A stretch of 64,000 nt of DNA from Rhodocyclales bacterium (lineage in GTDB: Bacteria > Pseudomonadota > Gammaproteobacteria > Burkholderiales > Rhodocyclaceae), in NCBI GenBank assembly GCA_003105015.1, contig PQAF01000032.1, forward strand, positions 1 through 64,000. Reading direction: 5' to 3'. The position numbers and the translations under genes are program-made. Below, piece after piece: positions 36,311 through 51,875 of this stretch (positions are counted from its first letter, which is position 1; each line of letters begins with the position of its first letter). Below the pieces are notes generated by a model. It did no database searches and was not told the origin of the DNA. It worked only from the letters and a program-made list of their open reading frames with translations.

Positions 36311-36356
36311 CCTTCTAAGCCGGGGGTTGTGAGTTCGAGTCTCGCCGGGCGCGCCA
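36311..36356 (+). repeat. attR: 46-bp direct repeat of the tRNA-Arg 3' end
   Basis: Exact copy of 26709-26754 without the 5' half of the tRNA, so it is not a functional tRNA. It marks the right junction of the integrated element, 33 bases before tRNA-His. Confidence 0.93.
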
Positions 36357-36388
36357 TACCGTAGTTAAGGCGCGCTGGCTTTCCCAGT

Positions 36389-36465
36389 GGTGGACGTAGC
36401 TCAGTTGGTAGAGTCCTGGATTGTGATTCCAGTTGTCGCGGGTTCGAGTCCCGTCGTCCACCCCA
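36389..36465 (+). tRNA. tRNA-His (anticodon GTG)
   Basis: The acceptor stem has eight pairs including the extra G-1 typical of tRNA-His (GGTGGACG with CGTCCACC). The anticodon stem CTGGA/TCCAG encloses TTGTGAT; CCA is encoded. It probably stood next to tRNA-Arg before the element inserted. Confidence 0.95.
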
Positions 36466-36553
36466 TTCCCTCCCTATACAATGCCTGCTTGGCTCATCCC
36501 CTGAGCCAGGCTGTGCGGCATGATGCCGCGCTTCGAACAACCGAATTGCTGAG

Positions 36554-40884
<4,331 letters not shown>

Positions 40885-40893
40885 GCGGTTTCT

Positions 40894-40919
40894 CCCTCTC
40901 CCCGCGGGCGGGGAGAGGG
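40894..40919. terminator. Hairpin between parC and the aldehyde oxidoreductase gene
   Basis: A 12-bp perfect stem (CCCTCTCCCCGC with GCGGGGAGAGGG, two-base loop) lies between the converging ends of parC and the oxidoreductase gene. It has no T run on either side, so it may be a factor-dependent terminator or mRNA 3'-end stabiliser. Confidence 0.6.
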
Positions 40920-40932
40920 CAGGGGAGAGGGG

Positions 40933-43257
40933 TTAACCCCCCGCGATCATCGGAAACACCGTCACGCGGTCGCCGCTCTTCAGCGGCGCGCCGGCCTCGC
41001 CCGACAGCACCATCTCGCCGTTCACCGCCACGTTGAGGTTGCGGTCGCCCAGCGCGCCGGCCGCTTCCGGCAGGCGCTGCCGCAGCTTTTCGCGCAGCTC
41101 GACGACGTTGGACACCGGCTCGTCGACGACGATGGCGTGCTCCGGCGCGCCGGGCACATCGTTCGGCAGTTCGACGCGCACGGCGAAGCCGGTCGTCACC
41201 CGCGCCAGCTTCTCGTGCCACTCGAGTTGCGGCACCCCTTCGGCGTTGAGGCCGGTGAGGGCGTAGAAGCGGCCCTTCATCGCCTCGAATTTCTCCCGGT
41301 CGACCTTTTCGCCCTTGAACGGGCCGTAGGTGTTGCCTTCCTCAAACCAGCGTGGCGGCAGAGTGTCGTCCTTGCCGCGCAGGCCGAGGCGGAAGTTGAT
41401 CATGCGCTCGAGGCCGATGACGTTGCGGCCGATCTCGTCCATGGCCGCGTCGTCCAGCTTCGTGCCGGTCAGGGCGTTCACCTGTTCGGCGAAGTCCTGC
41501 GTGTCGGGCAGGGTGGGGGAATTGAACAGCTTGGTGTCGAAGCGGCACATGCCGACCGAGTCGCCGACGGCGAAGGTGTTCTCGCACTTCCGCACGGCGA
41601 ACTCCTTGCCCTCGTAGGCGTTCGGCTGCGCCGCCACCACGCCGCCGTAGAGGGCGGTCTTGAAGGCAGGGTCGTCGTTGATGCGGGCGTTGATCTCCAG
41701 GGTGACGCGGTTCCTCAGGTGGTCCATGCCGCGCGTCGCCACCGAGAGGCCGAGGGCGAAGGCCTTGAGGATGCGCGAATCGTGCGGGTCGGACTGGAAC
41801 AGGCCCTTCACCGCCATGCGGTACTTGAGTGCCTCCGGCGGGTAGTGGCCGAGGTCCACGGCGCGCGCCGAGTCGGCGATGACGTTGCCGAAGCCCTCGC
41901 GGGCCGCCGTCATGAACAGCAGTTTCTCGACCGTCTCGTAGCTGCCCCAGGAGAGGTCCAGCCCGCCGGTGTCCTGGGCCGCGATGATGCCGCGCTGCCA
42001 CAGCTCCATGGCCCAGGCGATGGCGCTGCCGGTGCTGGCCGAGTCCATGCCGAGGTCGTTGAGGATGTTGTTCAGGCGCAGGACGTGCTCCGGTTCCTTG
42101 ATGCCGATGTTCGGGCCGAACTTGCCGACGGTGACGTACTCCGGCCCGTCGCCCTTGTCGTAGCGGTCGAACTTGCCGTCGCCCCTGATGCCGTTGTAGG
42201 TCTTCTGCCGCTCGTGCTCTACGTCGGCCTGCGCCTTGTCGTAGCTGGCGTTGCCCTTCAGCCCCTTCAGGGCGTGGGCACCCCAGCCGCCCTTGCCCTC
42301 GGGCGTCATGTCGTTCAGGTTGCGGCAGTGCACCGGGCACTTGAAGCAGCCGTCCATGCCGGGGCGGTAGACGTCGAAGTTGTCGGCGTCGAGCGTCTCG
42401 TACCAGGTGGTTTCCTGGTTGTTCTTGGTGCCCATCGCGCCGAGCACCCGGCTCGGCTTGTAGAGGAAGGGCGTGCCGACCATCTTCAGCGCGTTCTTGA
42501 TCACCGAGGTGCCGGTGATCTTCTTGCCGATGGCCTTGTTCTGCGCCTTGACGTCGGCCGGCAGCGGCGCCTCGGGCGGCTTGCCGTGCACCATGATGGC
42601 CTTCAGGTTGAGTGCCCCCATCTTGGCGCCGCCGCCGCCGCGCGCCCAGATCGACTTGATGCCGCCCATGATGCCGGAGCAGCGCACCAGATTCTCGCCG
42701 GCGCTGGTGATGCGGGCGAGCGCCATGTCCTTGCGCTCCTTGCAGGCGAAGTCGCGTTCGACGGCGGCGGCCGTGTCGAGGTTGTTCAGGCCGGCATAGG
42801 GCGTGGCGTCGTGGAAGGAGGCCTCCTCGTGGGCGATGCGCAGCAACGTGAGTTGCGCCGCCTTGCCGTACAGGACGAGGTGATCGTAGCCGTGCCGCTT
42901 GAGGAAGGCCGGGAAGTAGTCGCCGCCGTTGGCGTCGAGGATGGCGTAGGAGTCGGGCGACTTGCTGGTGAAGTTGCCGCGCGTGGCCGAGGGCATCACG
43001 CTGGTCAGCACGCCGGCGCCGAAGATCAGCGGCACTTCCGGGTCGAGGGCGTCCCTCTCCTCCTGCAGCAGGTTGTAGAGCAGCCACATGTTGGCGCCGC
43101 GACCGCCGAGGAAGTGCGTCAGCACCTCGGCCGGCAGGTACTTGCGGCGGGTTTCCCGGCGTTCCAGGTCCACGAACAGGGTGGCGCCCTGGGTCGGGTA
43201 CTGGGGGGTGTCGTGGAGCCGGCCGCAGAGCCGGTCCACCAGGTCGCGAATGCCCAT
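40933..43257 (-). CDS. Tungsten-containing aldehyde:ferredoxin oxidoreductase fused to a MoaD/ThiS-like domain
   Basis: A 774-residue protein. Residues 1-690 are an aldehyde oxidoreductase with RGNFTSKSP, GGGGAKMG (pterin site) and [4Fe-4S] ligands CFKCPVHC plus a distal Cys in VGMCRFD. The last 80 residues form a MoaD/ThiS-like beta-grasp domain ending FPMIAGG. In Aromatoleum the corresponding enzyme oxidises phenylacetaldehyde and other aldehydes to acids, and the MoaD-like protein and the other subunits are separate genes; no such subunit genes flank it here. Divergent from korA behind a shared FNR-type box. Confidence 0.9.
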   Translation of the reverse strand: MGIRDLVDRLCGRLHDTPQYPTQGATLFVDLERRETRRKYLPAEVLTHFLGGRGANMWLLYNLLQEERDALDPEVPLIFGAGVLTSVMPSATRGNFTSKSPDSYAILDANGGDYFPAFLKRHGYDHLVLYGKAAQLTLLRIAHEEASFHDATPYAGLNNLDTAAAVERDFACKERKDMALARITSAGENLVRCSGIMGGIKSIWARGGGGAKMGALNLKAIMVHGKPPEAPLPADVKAQNKAIGKKITGTSVIKNALKMVGTPFLYKPSRVLGAMGTKNNQETTWYETLDADNFDVYRPGMDGCFKCPVHCRNLNDMTPEGKGGWGAHALKGLKGNASYDKAQADVEHERQKTYNGIRGDGKFDRYDKGDGPEYVTVGKFGPNIGIKEPEHVLRLNNILNDLGMDSASTGSAIAWAMELWQRGIIAAQDTGGLDLSWGSYETVEKLLFMTAAREGFGNVIADSARAVDLGHYPPEALKYRMAVKGLFQSDPHDSRILKAFALGLSVATRGMDHLRNRVTLEINARINDDPAFKTALYGGVVAAQPNAYEGKEFAVRKCENTFAVGDSVGMCRFDTKLFNSPTLPDTQDFAEQVNALTGTKLDDAAMDEIGRNVIGLERMINFRLGLRGKDDTLPPRWFEEGNTYGPFKGEKVDREKFEAMKGRFYALTGLNAEGVPQLEWHEKLARVTTGFAVRVELPNDVPGAPEHAIVVDEPVSNVVELREKLRQRLPEAAGALGDRNLNVAVNGEMVLSGEAGAPLKSGDRVTVFPMIAGG

Positions 43258-43313
43258 GAAAGCCTCCTAGCCTTTGATGCCGGACAGTCTAGTACCGGCA
43301 ATCTCGGACATAT

Positions 43314-43327
43314 TTGATCCAGGTCAA
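43314..43327. promoter_or_regulatory. FNR/CRP-type box between the aldehyde oxidoreductase gene and korA
   Basis: TTGATCCAGGTCAA matches the FNR consensus TTGAT-N4-ATCAA at 9 of 10 positions. For the leftward gene a plausible -10 (TACTAG on the minus strand, 43289-43294) places the box near -40. For korA there is a TATAAT at 43362-43367. It indicates anaerobic control. Confidence 0.8.
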
Positions 43328-43417
43328 AAAACGATGGATGACAAATTGTTTGTGGCCAAATTATAATGCGGCCAGGAAGTGCGGTAAAGTTCGATCATTC
43401 GAGTCGCGGGAGGAGCC

Positions 43418-46586
<3,169 letters not shown>

Positions 46587-46636
46587 GCCCGCCCGTCATG
46601 GGATAATCGCCCGGTCATCACCGCGCGAGGCCTTCC

Positions 46637-47782
46637 ATGACGGTTCCCGCATCCGTTTCCGACTATCGCCTGCTGGCGCAGCGGCGCCTGCCGCGGCCCT
46701 TCTTCGACTACATCGACGGCGGCGCCTACAACGAGCTGACGCTCGCCGCCAACCGCGGCGACCTCGACGCGCTCAAGCTGCACCAGCGCGTCCTGCGCGG
46801 TGCGAGCCAAATCGACACCTCGGCCGTGGTGCTCGGCGAGAGGCTCGCCCAACCGGTGATCCTCGGACCGGTGGGACTCGCCGGGCTCTACGCCCGCCGC
46901 GGCGAGGTGCAGGCGGCGCGCGCGGCGAAGGCCGCCGGCGTGCCGTTCTGCCTCAGCACCGTCTCCATCTGCTCCATCGAGGAAGTCAGTGCCGCCGGCA
47001 CGGCGCCGTTCTGGTTCCAGCTCTATGTCATCCGTGACCGCGGTTACGCCGCCGAGCTGCTGGCGCGCGCCCGGGCCGCCGGGTGCACCACGCTGGTGTT
47101 CACCGTCGACCTGCCGGTGTTCGCCACGCGCTACCGCGACGTGAGGAACGGCATGACCGGCGGCGCCGGCCTGGCGGATCGCCTGGCGAAGGCCTGGGAG
47201 ATCGCGCGCCACACCGGCTGGCTGCTTGACGTGCCGCTCGGCGGCAAGCCGCTCACCTTCGGCAACCTGGCCAAGGCCGTGCCCTCGGCGCGCAGCCTGG
47301 AGGCGATGAAGGGCTGGGTCGATGCCCAGTTCGATCCCGCAATCACCTGGCGCGACCTCGGCTGGCTGCGCGAGCAGTGGCCGGGGAACATCGTCATCAA
47401 GGGCGTGCTCGACGTCGACGACGCTCGCGCCGCCGCCGACATCGGCGCCAGCGGCGTGGTGGTGTCCAACCACGGCGGACGCCAGCTCGACGGCGCGCCC
47501 TCCGCCATATCCGTCCTGCCCCGCGTGGTCGATGCCGTCGGCGGCCGGCTGGAGGTCCTCATGGACGGCGGCATCCGCAGCGGCCAGGACGTCGCCAAGG
47601 CGCTCGCGCTGGGCGCCAGGGCCGTCCTGCTCGGCCGCCCCTGGGCCTACGGCCTCGCCGCACGCGGCGAGCAGGGCGTCGCCGAAGTCCTCGCCATCCT
47701 CAGGCGCGAACTGGCGGTGACGATGACGCTGCTCGGCGTGGAGCGGGTGGCGCAGATCGGACCGGATGCGCTGGATCGCTGA
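46637..47782 (+). CDS. FMN-dependent alpha-hydroxyacid dehydrogenase (LldD family)
   Basis: A 381-residue protein close to L-lactate dehydrogenase LldD: SDYRLLAQRRLPRPFFDYIDGGAYNE, PVILGPVGLAGLYARRGEVQAARAA, and the catalytic His-Gly-Gly-Arg in VVVSNHGGRQLDG with MDGGIRSGQDVAKALALGA. L-lactate is the default substrate. In this cluster L-mandelate oxidised to phenylglyoxylate would also make sense, since phenylglyoxylate is the substrate of PadEFGHI; sequence does not decide it. It contains a weak copy of the dispersed element (46981-47005). Confidence 0.85.
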   Translation: MTVPASVSDYRLLAQRRLPRPFFDYIDGGAYNELTLAANRGDLDALKLHQRVLRGASQIDTSAVVLGERLAQPVILGPVGLAGLYARRGEVQAARAAKAAGVPFCLSTVSICSIEEVSAAGTAPFWFQLYVIRDRGYAAELLARARAAGCTTLVFTVDLPVFATRYRDVRNGMTGGAGLADRLAKAWEIARHTGWLLDVPLGGKPLTFGNLAKAVPSARSLEAMKGWVDAQFDPAITWRDLGWLREQWPGNIVIKGVLDVDDARAAADIGASGVVVSNHGGRQLDGAPSAISVLPRVVDAVGGRLEVLMDGGIRSGQDVAKALALGARAVLLGRPWAYGLAARGEQGVAEVLAILRRELAVTMTLLGVERVAQIGPDALDR

Positions 47783-47793
47783 TTCGGTCTCCC

Positions 47794-47807
47794 TTGATGG
47801 AGATCAA
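47794..47807 (+). promoter_or_regulatory. FNR box upstream of the acyl-CoA synthetase-like gene
   Basis: TTGATGGAGATCAA is a perfect FNR consensus. A TATAGT -10 element (47850-47855) would put the start near 47862 and the box at -61.5, a classic class I position. GATACAG (47810-47816) and CTGTATC (47840-47846) form an additional inverted repeat in the same region, which may be an operator. Confidence 0.85.
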
Positions 47808-47931
47808 CTGATACAGCTCTAAACAATTTTCTATCAAATCTGTATCTGATATAGTGGGCCGTCCGGTCGCGGCCCATAGAACAACCACCACTGCCGCGTC
47901 CTTGTCGTGATTCACCTAAGGGGACGGAAAC

Positions 47932-50013
47932 GTGAGCAACCCATCAACATCCATTGCGGCGGAGCTGTTCCGCCAGGCCGCGGCGCAGGGCCGCGGCACC
48001 CTGGACGCGGCCGAAGTGACGTCGCTCCTCGGCAGCCTCGGCCTGGCCCTCGACGCGCAGGCGGCAGCCGGCGCGGTCGACATCCGCATCAGCCTGAACA
48101 GCACGCGCGAGTTCGGCATGGTCGTCAGCGCCGGACTGGGCGGGCTGGAGGCGGAGCTGGACGAGGGCAACTACCGCCGCGACCGCGCCTCGGTATATGC
48201 CGCCGCCGCGCTGACCGATGCCGATGACTTCCTCGAGCTGTTCCGGCGCACCCTGGCGTACCAGAAGCTCGCCGCCGTCGCGCGCCGCGCCGGCGCCGCC
48301 GCGCCGGATGCCGCGCTGAAGGCCTGCTTCGCGCAGCTGCTGGTGCTGGCGAAGGACTTTGCGCCCGACAATCCCGCCGCGCCCTTCGTGCTGCAATCGC
48401 TCGAACTGAATCCGGTCCAGGTCGGCGCCGGCATCACCGTGCGCGCCGCCGAGTGCGCCTTCGGCGCGCCGCAGCCCGGCCGCCTGCCGCGCCCGGTTGG
48501 AAAGATCGACAAGCTGATCCACCCGAAGCGCATCGGCATCATCGGCGTCTCCGGCACCGGCATGAACTTCGGCCGCATCATCCTGCGCAACCTGATGGGC
48601 AGCGGCTATCCGAAGGAGCAGCTGCTGGTCCTCAAGCCGGGCGAGGCCGAGATAGACGGCGTGAAGTGCGTCGAGGGCCTCAAGGCGCTCGACGGCAAGC
48701 TCGACCTGCTCATCGTCGCGGTGGCGGCCAGCGCGGTGTACGAACTGGTCGACGAGATCATAGAGTCGGATGCCGTCGACGCGGTGATGCTCATTCCCGG
48801 CAGCCTGGGCGAGACCAAGAAGAGCCGCGAGCCGGCCGCCGCTCTGGCGGCGCGCATCAATGCCGCGCACGGCAAGCCGGGCGGGGGGCCGATCTTCCTC
48901 GGCGCCAACTGCCTCGGCGTGGTGTCGCATCCGGGTGCCTACGACTCCTGGTTCATCCCGCTCGAACGCCTGCCCAAGCCGAAGAAGAAGCCGGTGCGCG
49001 ACTCGGTGATGCTCTCGCAGAGCGGCGCCTTCATGATCACGCGCCTGTCGCAGAATCCCTGGCTCGACCCGGCCTACATGCTGGCGCTGGGCAACCAGAC
49101 CGACCTCACCCACGGCGACATGCTCGGCTACTTCGCCGGGCTGCCCGGCATCGAGACCCTCGGCATCTACATCGAGGGCTTCAAGGACCTCGACGGCCTG
49201 CAGTTCGCGAAAGCGGTGCGCAAGGCCGTGCTCAACGGCAAGCAGATCGTCGTCTACAAGTCCGGCAAGACGGCGCCGGGGCAGGGCGGCGTGATGGGCC
49301 ACACGGCGTCGATTGCCGGCGGCCTGACGCTGTTCGAATCGGTGGTGCGCCACGCCGGCGCCATCGTCGCCGAGGACTTCAACACCTTCGACGACCTGTT
49401 CTACATCGCCGGCGCGCTGCAGCACAAGAAGGTCGGCGGCCGCCGCATCGGCGCCATCAGCGGCGCCGGCTTCGAGGCGGTCGGCATGGCCGACAGCATC
49501 GAGTCCGACAGCTTCGCCCTGGAGATGGGCGCCCTGGAGGACGCCACGGTGAAGAAGATCGAGGAGATCCTCGTCGCCAAGAAGCTCGACCAGCTGGTCG
49601 AGGTGAGGAACCCGCTCGACATCAACCCGGGCGCCGACGACGAGGCCCACCTGCAGATCACCGAGGCCTTCCTGCAGGACCCGAACATCGACGCGGTGGT
49701 GGTCGGCCTCGACCCGACCGCCCCTGCGGTGTGCGCGCTGGAAGAAAGCAAGCTGCGCCCCGGCCACGACATCGCCAGCCCGAAGAGCACCGTGAACCTG
49801 ATGCCGCCGCTGGTCGAGCGCAACGACAAGCCGGTCATCGGCATCGTCGACGGCGGCAAGCTCTACGACGCCATGACGGCCGGCCTGATGGACCGCGGCG
49901 TCTGCGTCTTCCGCAACTGCGCCCGCGGCACCAAGGCGCTGGTACGCTATGTCGAAGCGCGCCTCAACGCCGAATCGCTGCAACGCCGCCGTCCCGGCGG
50001 GACTGACTTTTAA
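47932..50013 (+). CDS. NDP-forming acyl-CoA synthetase-like protein lacking the ATP-binding lobe
   Basis: A 693-residue protein. Residues 1-170 correspond to an ATP-grasp beta domain from which the nucleotide-binding lobe is missing: the text jumps from LGSLGLAL to IRISLNSTREFGMVVSAGLGG, and ends with the usual LELNP motif. Residues 180-690 form the alpha part: CoA-binding Rossmann domain (IGIIGVSGTGMNFGRIIL) and ligase domains with the phospho-His in VMGHTASIAGG. Context suggests an arylacetyl- or arylcarboxyl-CoA; activity without the lobe is an open question. A dispersed element forms its last codons. Confidence 0.82.
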   Translation: MSNPSTSIAAELFRQAAAQGRGTLDAAEVTSLLGSLGLALDAQAAAGAVDIRISLNSTREFGMVVSAGLGGLEAELDEGNYRRDRASVYAAAALTDADDFLELFRRTLAYQKLAAVARRAGAAAPDAALKACFAQLLVLAKDFAPDNPAAPFVLQSLELNPVQVGAGITVRAAECAFGAPQPGRLPRPVGKIDKLIHPKRIGIIGVSGTGMNFGRIILRNLMGSGYPKEQLLVLKPGEAEIDGVKCVEGLKALDGKLDLLIVAVAASAVYELVDEIIESDAVDAVMLIPGSLGETKKSREPAAALAARINAAHGKPGGGPIFLGANCLGVVSHPGAYDSWFIPLERLPKPKKKPVRDSVMLSQSGAFMITRLSQNPWLDPAYMLALGNQTDLTHGDMLGYFAGLPGIETLGIYIEGFKDLDGLQFAKAVRKAVLNGKQIVVYKSGKTAPGQGGVMGHTASIAGGLTLFESVVRHAGAIVAEDFNTFDDLFYIAGALQHKKVGGRRIGAISGAGFEAVGMADSIESDSFALEMGALEDATVKKIEEILVAKKLDQLVEVRNPLDINPGADDEAHLQITEAFLQDPNIDAVVVGLDPTAPAVCALEESKLRPGHDIASPKSTVNLMPPLVERNDKPVIGIVDGGKLYDAMTAGLMDRGVCVFRNCARGTKALVRYVEARLNAESLQRRRPGGTDF
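49988..50011. repeat. Dispersed element (copy D, at the gene end)
   Basis: GCCGTCCCGG then CGGGACTGACTTTT; the palindromic GTCCCG/CGGGAC core is complete. It supplies the last residues (RRPGGTDF) and overlaps the stop of the acyl-CoA synthetase-like gene. Confidence 0.75.
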
Positions 50014-50027
50014 CCGAGGGAATCCAT

Positions 50028-50435
50028 ATGAGCGAAACGCTGAAACCCGGACTCACCGCCACCGTCCGCATCACTGTCGACACGCCGCGCACCATCGGCT
50101 TCATGGGCGAGGACCTGCGCGTGTATTCCACGCCGAGCCTGCTCTACGACGTCGAGGTGGCCTGCCGCGAACTGATCCTGCCGCACGTCGGCGAGGGCAA
50201 GGACTCCGTCGGCACCCGCGTCGAGTTCGACCACGTCGGCGCCACGCTGCTCGGCATGTGGGTGGAGATCACCGTCAAGCTGACGGAAGTGAACGGCCCG
50301 GCCGTGACCTTCGAGTTCTCCGCGCGCGACGCGGTGGAGGAGGTGGCGCGCGGCAAGCACAGCCGCTTCGTCGTCGGCCTGGAGAAGACCGCGCAGCGCC
50401 TGAAGGCCAAGCAGGCCAAGGCCGCCGGCGCCTGA
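50028..50435 (+). CDS. Hotdog thioesterase, FlK (fluoroacetyl-CoA thioesterase)-like
   Basis: A 135-residue protein. Thr35, Glu43 and His69 have the same spacing as the catalytic Thr42, Glu50 and His76 of FlK, and GEGKDSVGTRVEFDHVGAT matches the active-site region. Natural substrate unlikely to be fluoroacetyl-CoA; an acyl-CoA of the surrounding aromatic pathway is plausible. Starts 14 bases after the acyl-CoA synthetase-like gene, so probably co-expressed with it. Confidence 0.82.
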   Translation: MSETLKPGLTATVRITVDTPRTIGFMGEDLRVYSTPSLLYDVEVACRELILPHVGEGKDSVGTRVEFDHVGATLLGMWVEITVKLTEVNGPAVTFEFSARDAVEEVARGKHSRFVVGLEKTAQRLKAKQAKAAGA

Positions 50436-50454
50436 GATCCAGCGGGCGGGTGGG

Positions 50455-51762
50455 CTACTTCGACCGCTTGTCCACCACCCGTCGCGCCTTGCCGACCGAG
50501 CGTTCGATGCTCGCGGTCGGCACCACGCGCACGCGGGCGGAAATTCCGATGTAGGACTTGATTTGGTGCTGCAGTTCGGCGGCGGCCTGCCGGCGGACGT
50601 CTTCGCCCGCCGCCTCCGCCTGCATCTCCACCTGCACCTCGATCTCGTCAAGGTGCTGCGGCCGCGTCACCTCGATGACGTAGTGCGGGGCGAGGGCGGG
50701 GCTCTTCAGGATCAGCTCCTCGATCTGGCTCGGGAAGACGTTCACGCCGCGGATGATCAGCATGTCGTCGGAGCGGCCGGCGAGCTTGTCCAGGCGCCGC
50801 ATCGTCCGCGCCGTTCCCGGCAGCAGCCGCGTCAGGTCGCGCGTGCGGTAGCGGATCATCGGCAGCGCCTCCTTGGTGAGCGAGGTGATGACCAGCTCGC
50901 CGAATTCCCCGTCGGGCAGCACTTCGCCCGTGGCCGGGTCGATGATCTCCGGGTAGAAATGGTCCTCCCAGATCGTCAGGCCGTCCTTGGTCTCCAGGCA
51001 TTCCATCGCCACGCCCGGGCCGATGATCTCCGACAGGCCGTAGCACTCGACGACGTCCAGGTTCAGGCGCGCCTCGATGGCGGCGCGCATCTCGCGCGTG
51101 CACGGCTCGCCGCCGGCCAGCGCCAGCTTCAGGCTGGTCGTCGCGGGGTCGATGCCCTGCTCGGCGAAGCCGTCGGCCAGGGTCAGCAGGTAGGAGGGCG
51201 TGCAGCAGATGATCTTGGGTTGGAAGTCAGTGATGAGCTGCACCTGCTTCTCGGTCTGGCCGCCGGACATCGGGATGACGCTGCAGCCGAGCCGTTCGGC
51301 GCCGTAATGGAAGCCCAGCCCGCCGGTGAACAGGCCATAGCCGTAGGTGTTGTGCAGGAGGTCGCCGGGGCGGCCGCCGGCGGCGAAGATCGAGCGTGCC
51401 ATGACGTTCGCCCACATGTCGAGGTCGGCCTGCGTGTAGCCGACCACCGTCGGCTTGCCGGTGGTGCCGCTCGAGGCGTGCAGGCGCACGATCTTCTCGC
51501 GCGGCACGGCGAACAGGCCGAAGGGATAGGCCTCGCGCAGGTCCTGCTTGGTGGTGAACGGGAATTTAGCCAGGTCGGGCAGGGATTTCAGGTCGTCCGG
51601 ATGCGCCCCGGCGCGCTCGAACTTGCGGCGGACGGGCGCCACGTTCCGGCAGGCGTGCGCCAGCGACCGGCGCAGGCGCTCGAGTTGCAGGGCGGCGAGC
51701 TCCCCGCGGCTGGCCGTCTCGATTGCCTCCCAGGTTTCCTGCGGTGCTTCTTTGTTTCCCAT
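50455..51762 (-). CDS. paaK: Phenylacetate-CoA ligase (AMP-forming)
   Basis: A 435-residue adenylate-forming enzyme. The phosphate loop is HASSGTTGKPTVVGYT; CYGLSEIIGPGVAMEC and RGVNVFPSQIEE are typical of PaaK. It activates phenylacetate to phenylacetyl-CoA, the substrate of PadBCD (in pad clusters the gene is called padJ). The start at 51762 is preferred over 51804 because the FNR box at 51816-51829 would then lie about 40 bases before the transcript start. Confidence 0.93.
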   Translation of the reverse strand: MGNKEAPQETWEAIETASRGELAALQLERLRRSLAHACRNVAPVRRKFERAGAHPDDLKSLPDLAKFPFTTKQDLREAYPFGLFAVPREKIVRLHASSGTTGKPTVVGYTQADLDMWANVMARSIFAAGGRPGDLLHNTYGYGLFTGGLGFHYGAERLGCSVIPMSGGQTEKQVQLITDFQPKIICCTPSYLLTLADGFAEQGIDPATTSLKLALAGGEPCTREMRAAIEARLNLDVVECYGLSEIIGPGVAMECLETKDGLTIWEDHFYPEIIDPATGEVLPDGEFGELVITSLTKEALPMIRYRTRDLTRLLPGTARTMRRLDKLAGRSDDMLIIRGVNVFPSQIEELILKSPALAPHYVIEVTRPQHLDEIEVQVEMQAEAAGEDVRRQAAAELQHQIKSYIGISARVRVVPTASIERSVGKARRVVDKRSK

Positions 51763-51815
51763 TTTCAAGAGTTTACCCCAGGCCGCCGGGGCTTTCGCGT
51801 GCATTCGGGCGGGGC

Positions 51816-51829
51816 TTGATCCATGTCAA
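51816..51829. promoter_or_regulatory. FNR-type box between paaK and padB
   Basis: TTGATCCATGTCAA differs from the FNR consensus at one position. It serves the divergent promoters of paaK and the pad operon. Third such box in the cluster. Confidence 0.82.
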
Positions 51830-51875
51830 TCGAACGGCCGGTCCGACTTCAAAAACGATACAAAAAAAATTAAAA

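Larger units (their letters stand above)
26755..36356. mobile_element. Integrated element in tRNA-Arg (phage-satellite-like, about 9.6 kb)
   Basis: Bounded by the 46-bp repeats, with an integrase gene next to attL. Contents in order: integrase, RadC-like, unknown, small HTH-like protein, zinc-ribbon protein, DUF3987 replication protein, iteron array, small unknown, minor-tail-Z-like, Nu1-like small terminase, and five unknown small genes. Nearly all genes point the same way and many overlap as ATGA. There is no portal, capsid, large terminase or lysis gene. The size and content fit a phage satellite; a decayed prophage is the alternative. Confidence 0.82.

Noticed and set aside
36311..36356. 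A second tRNA-Arg gene
   Set aside because: Only the 3' 46 bases are present; the D arm and acceptor 5' strand are missing, so it is an attachment site remnant.
51230..51245. Further copy of the dispersed element in paaK (AAGTCAGTGATG)
   Set aside because: Only the AGTCAGT part is present, without the palindrome or the GCCGT end, so it is within chance expectation.
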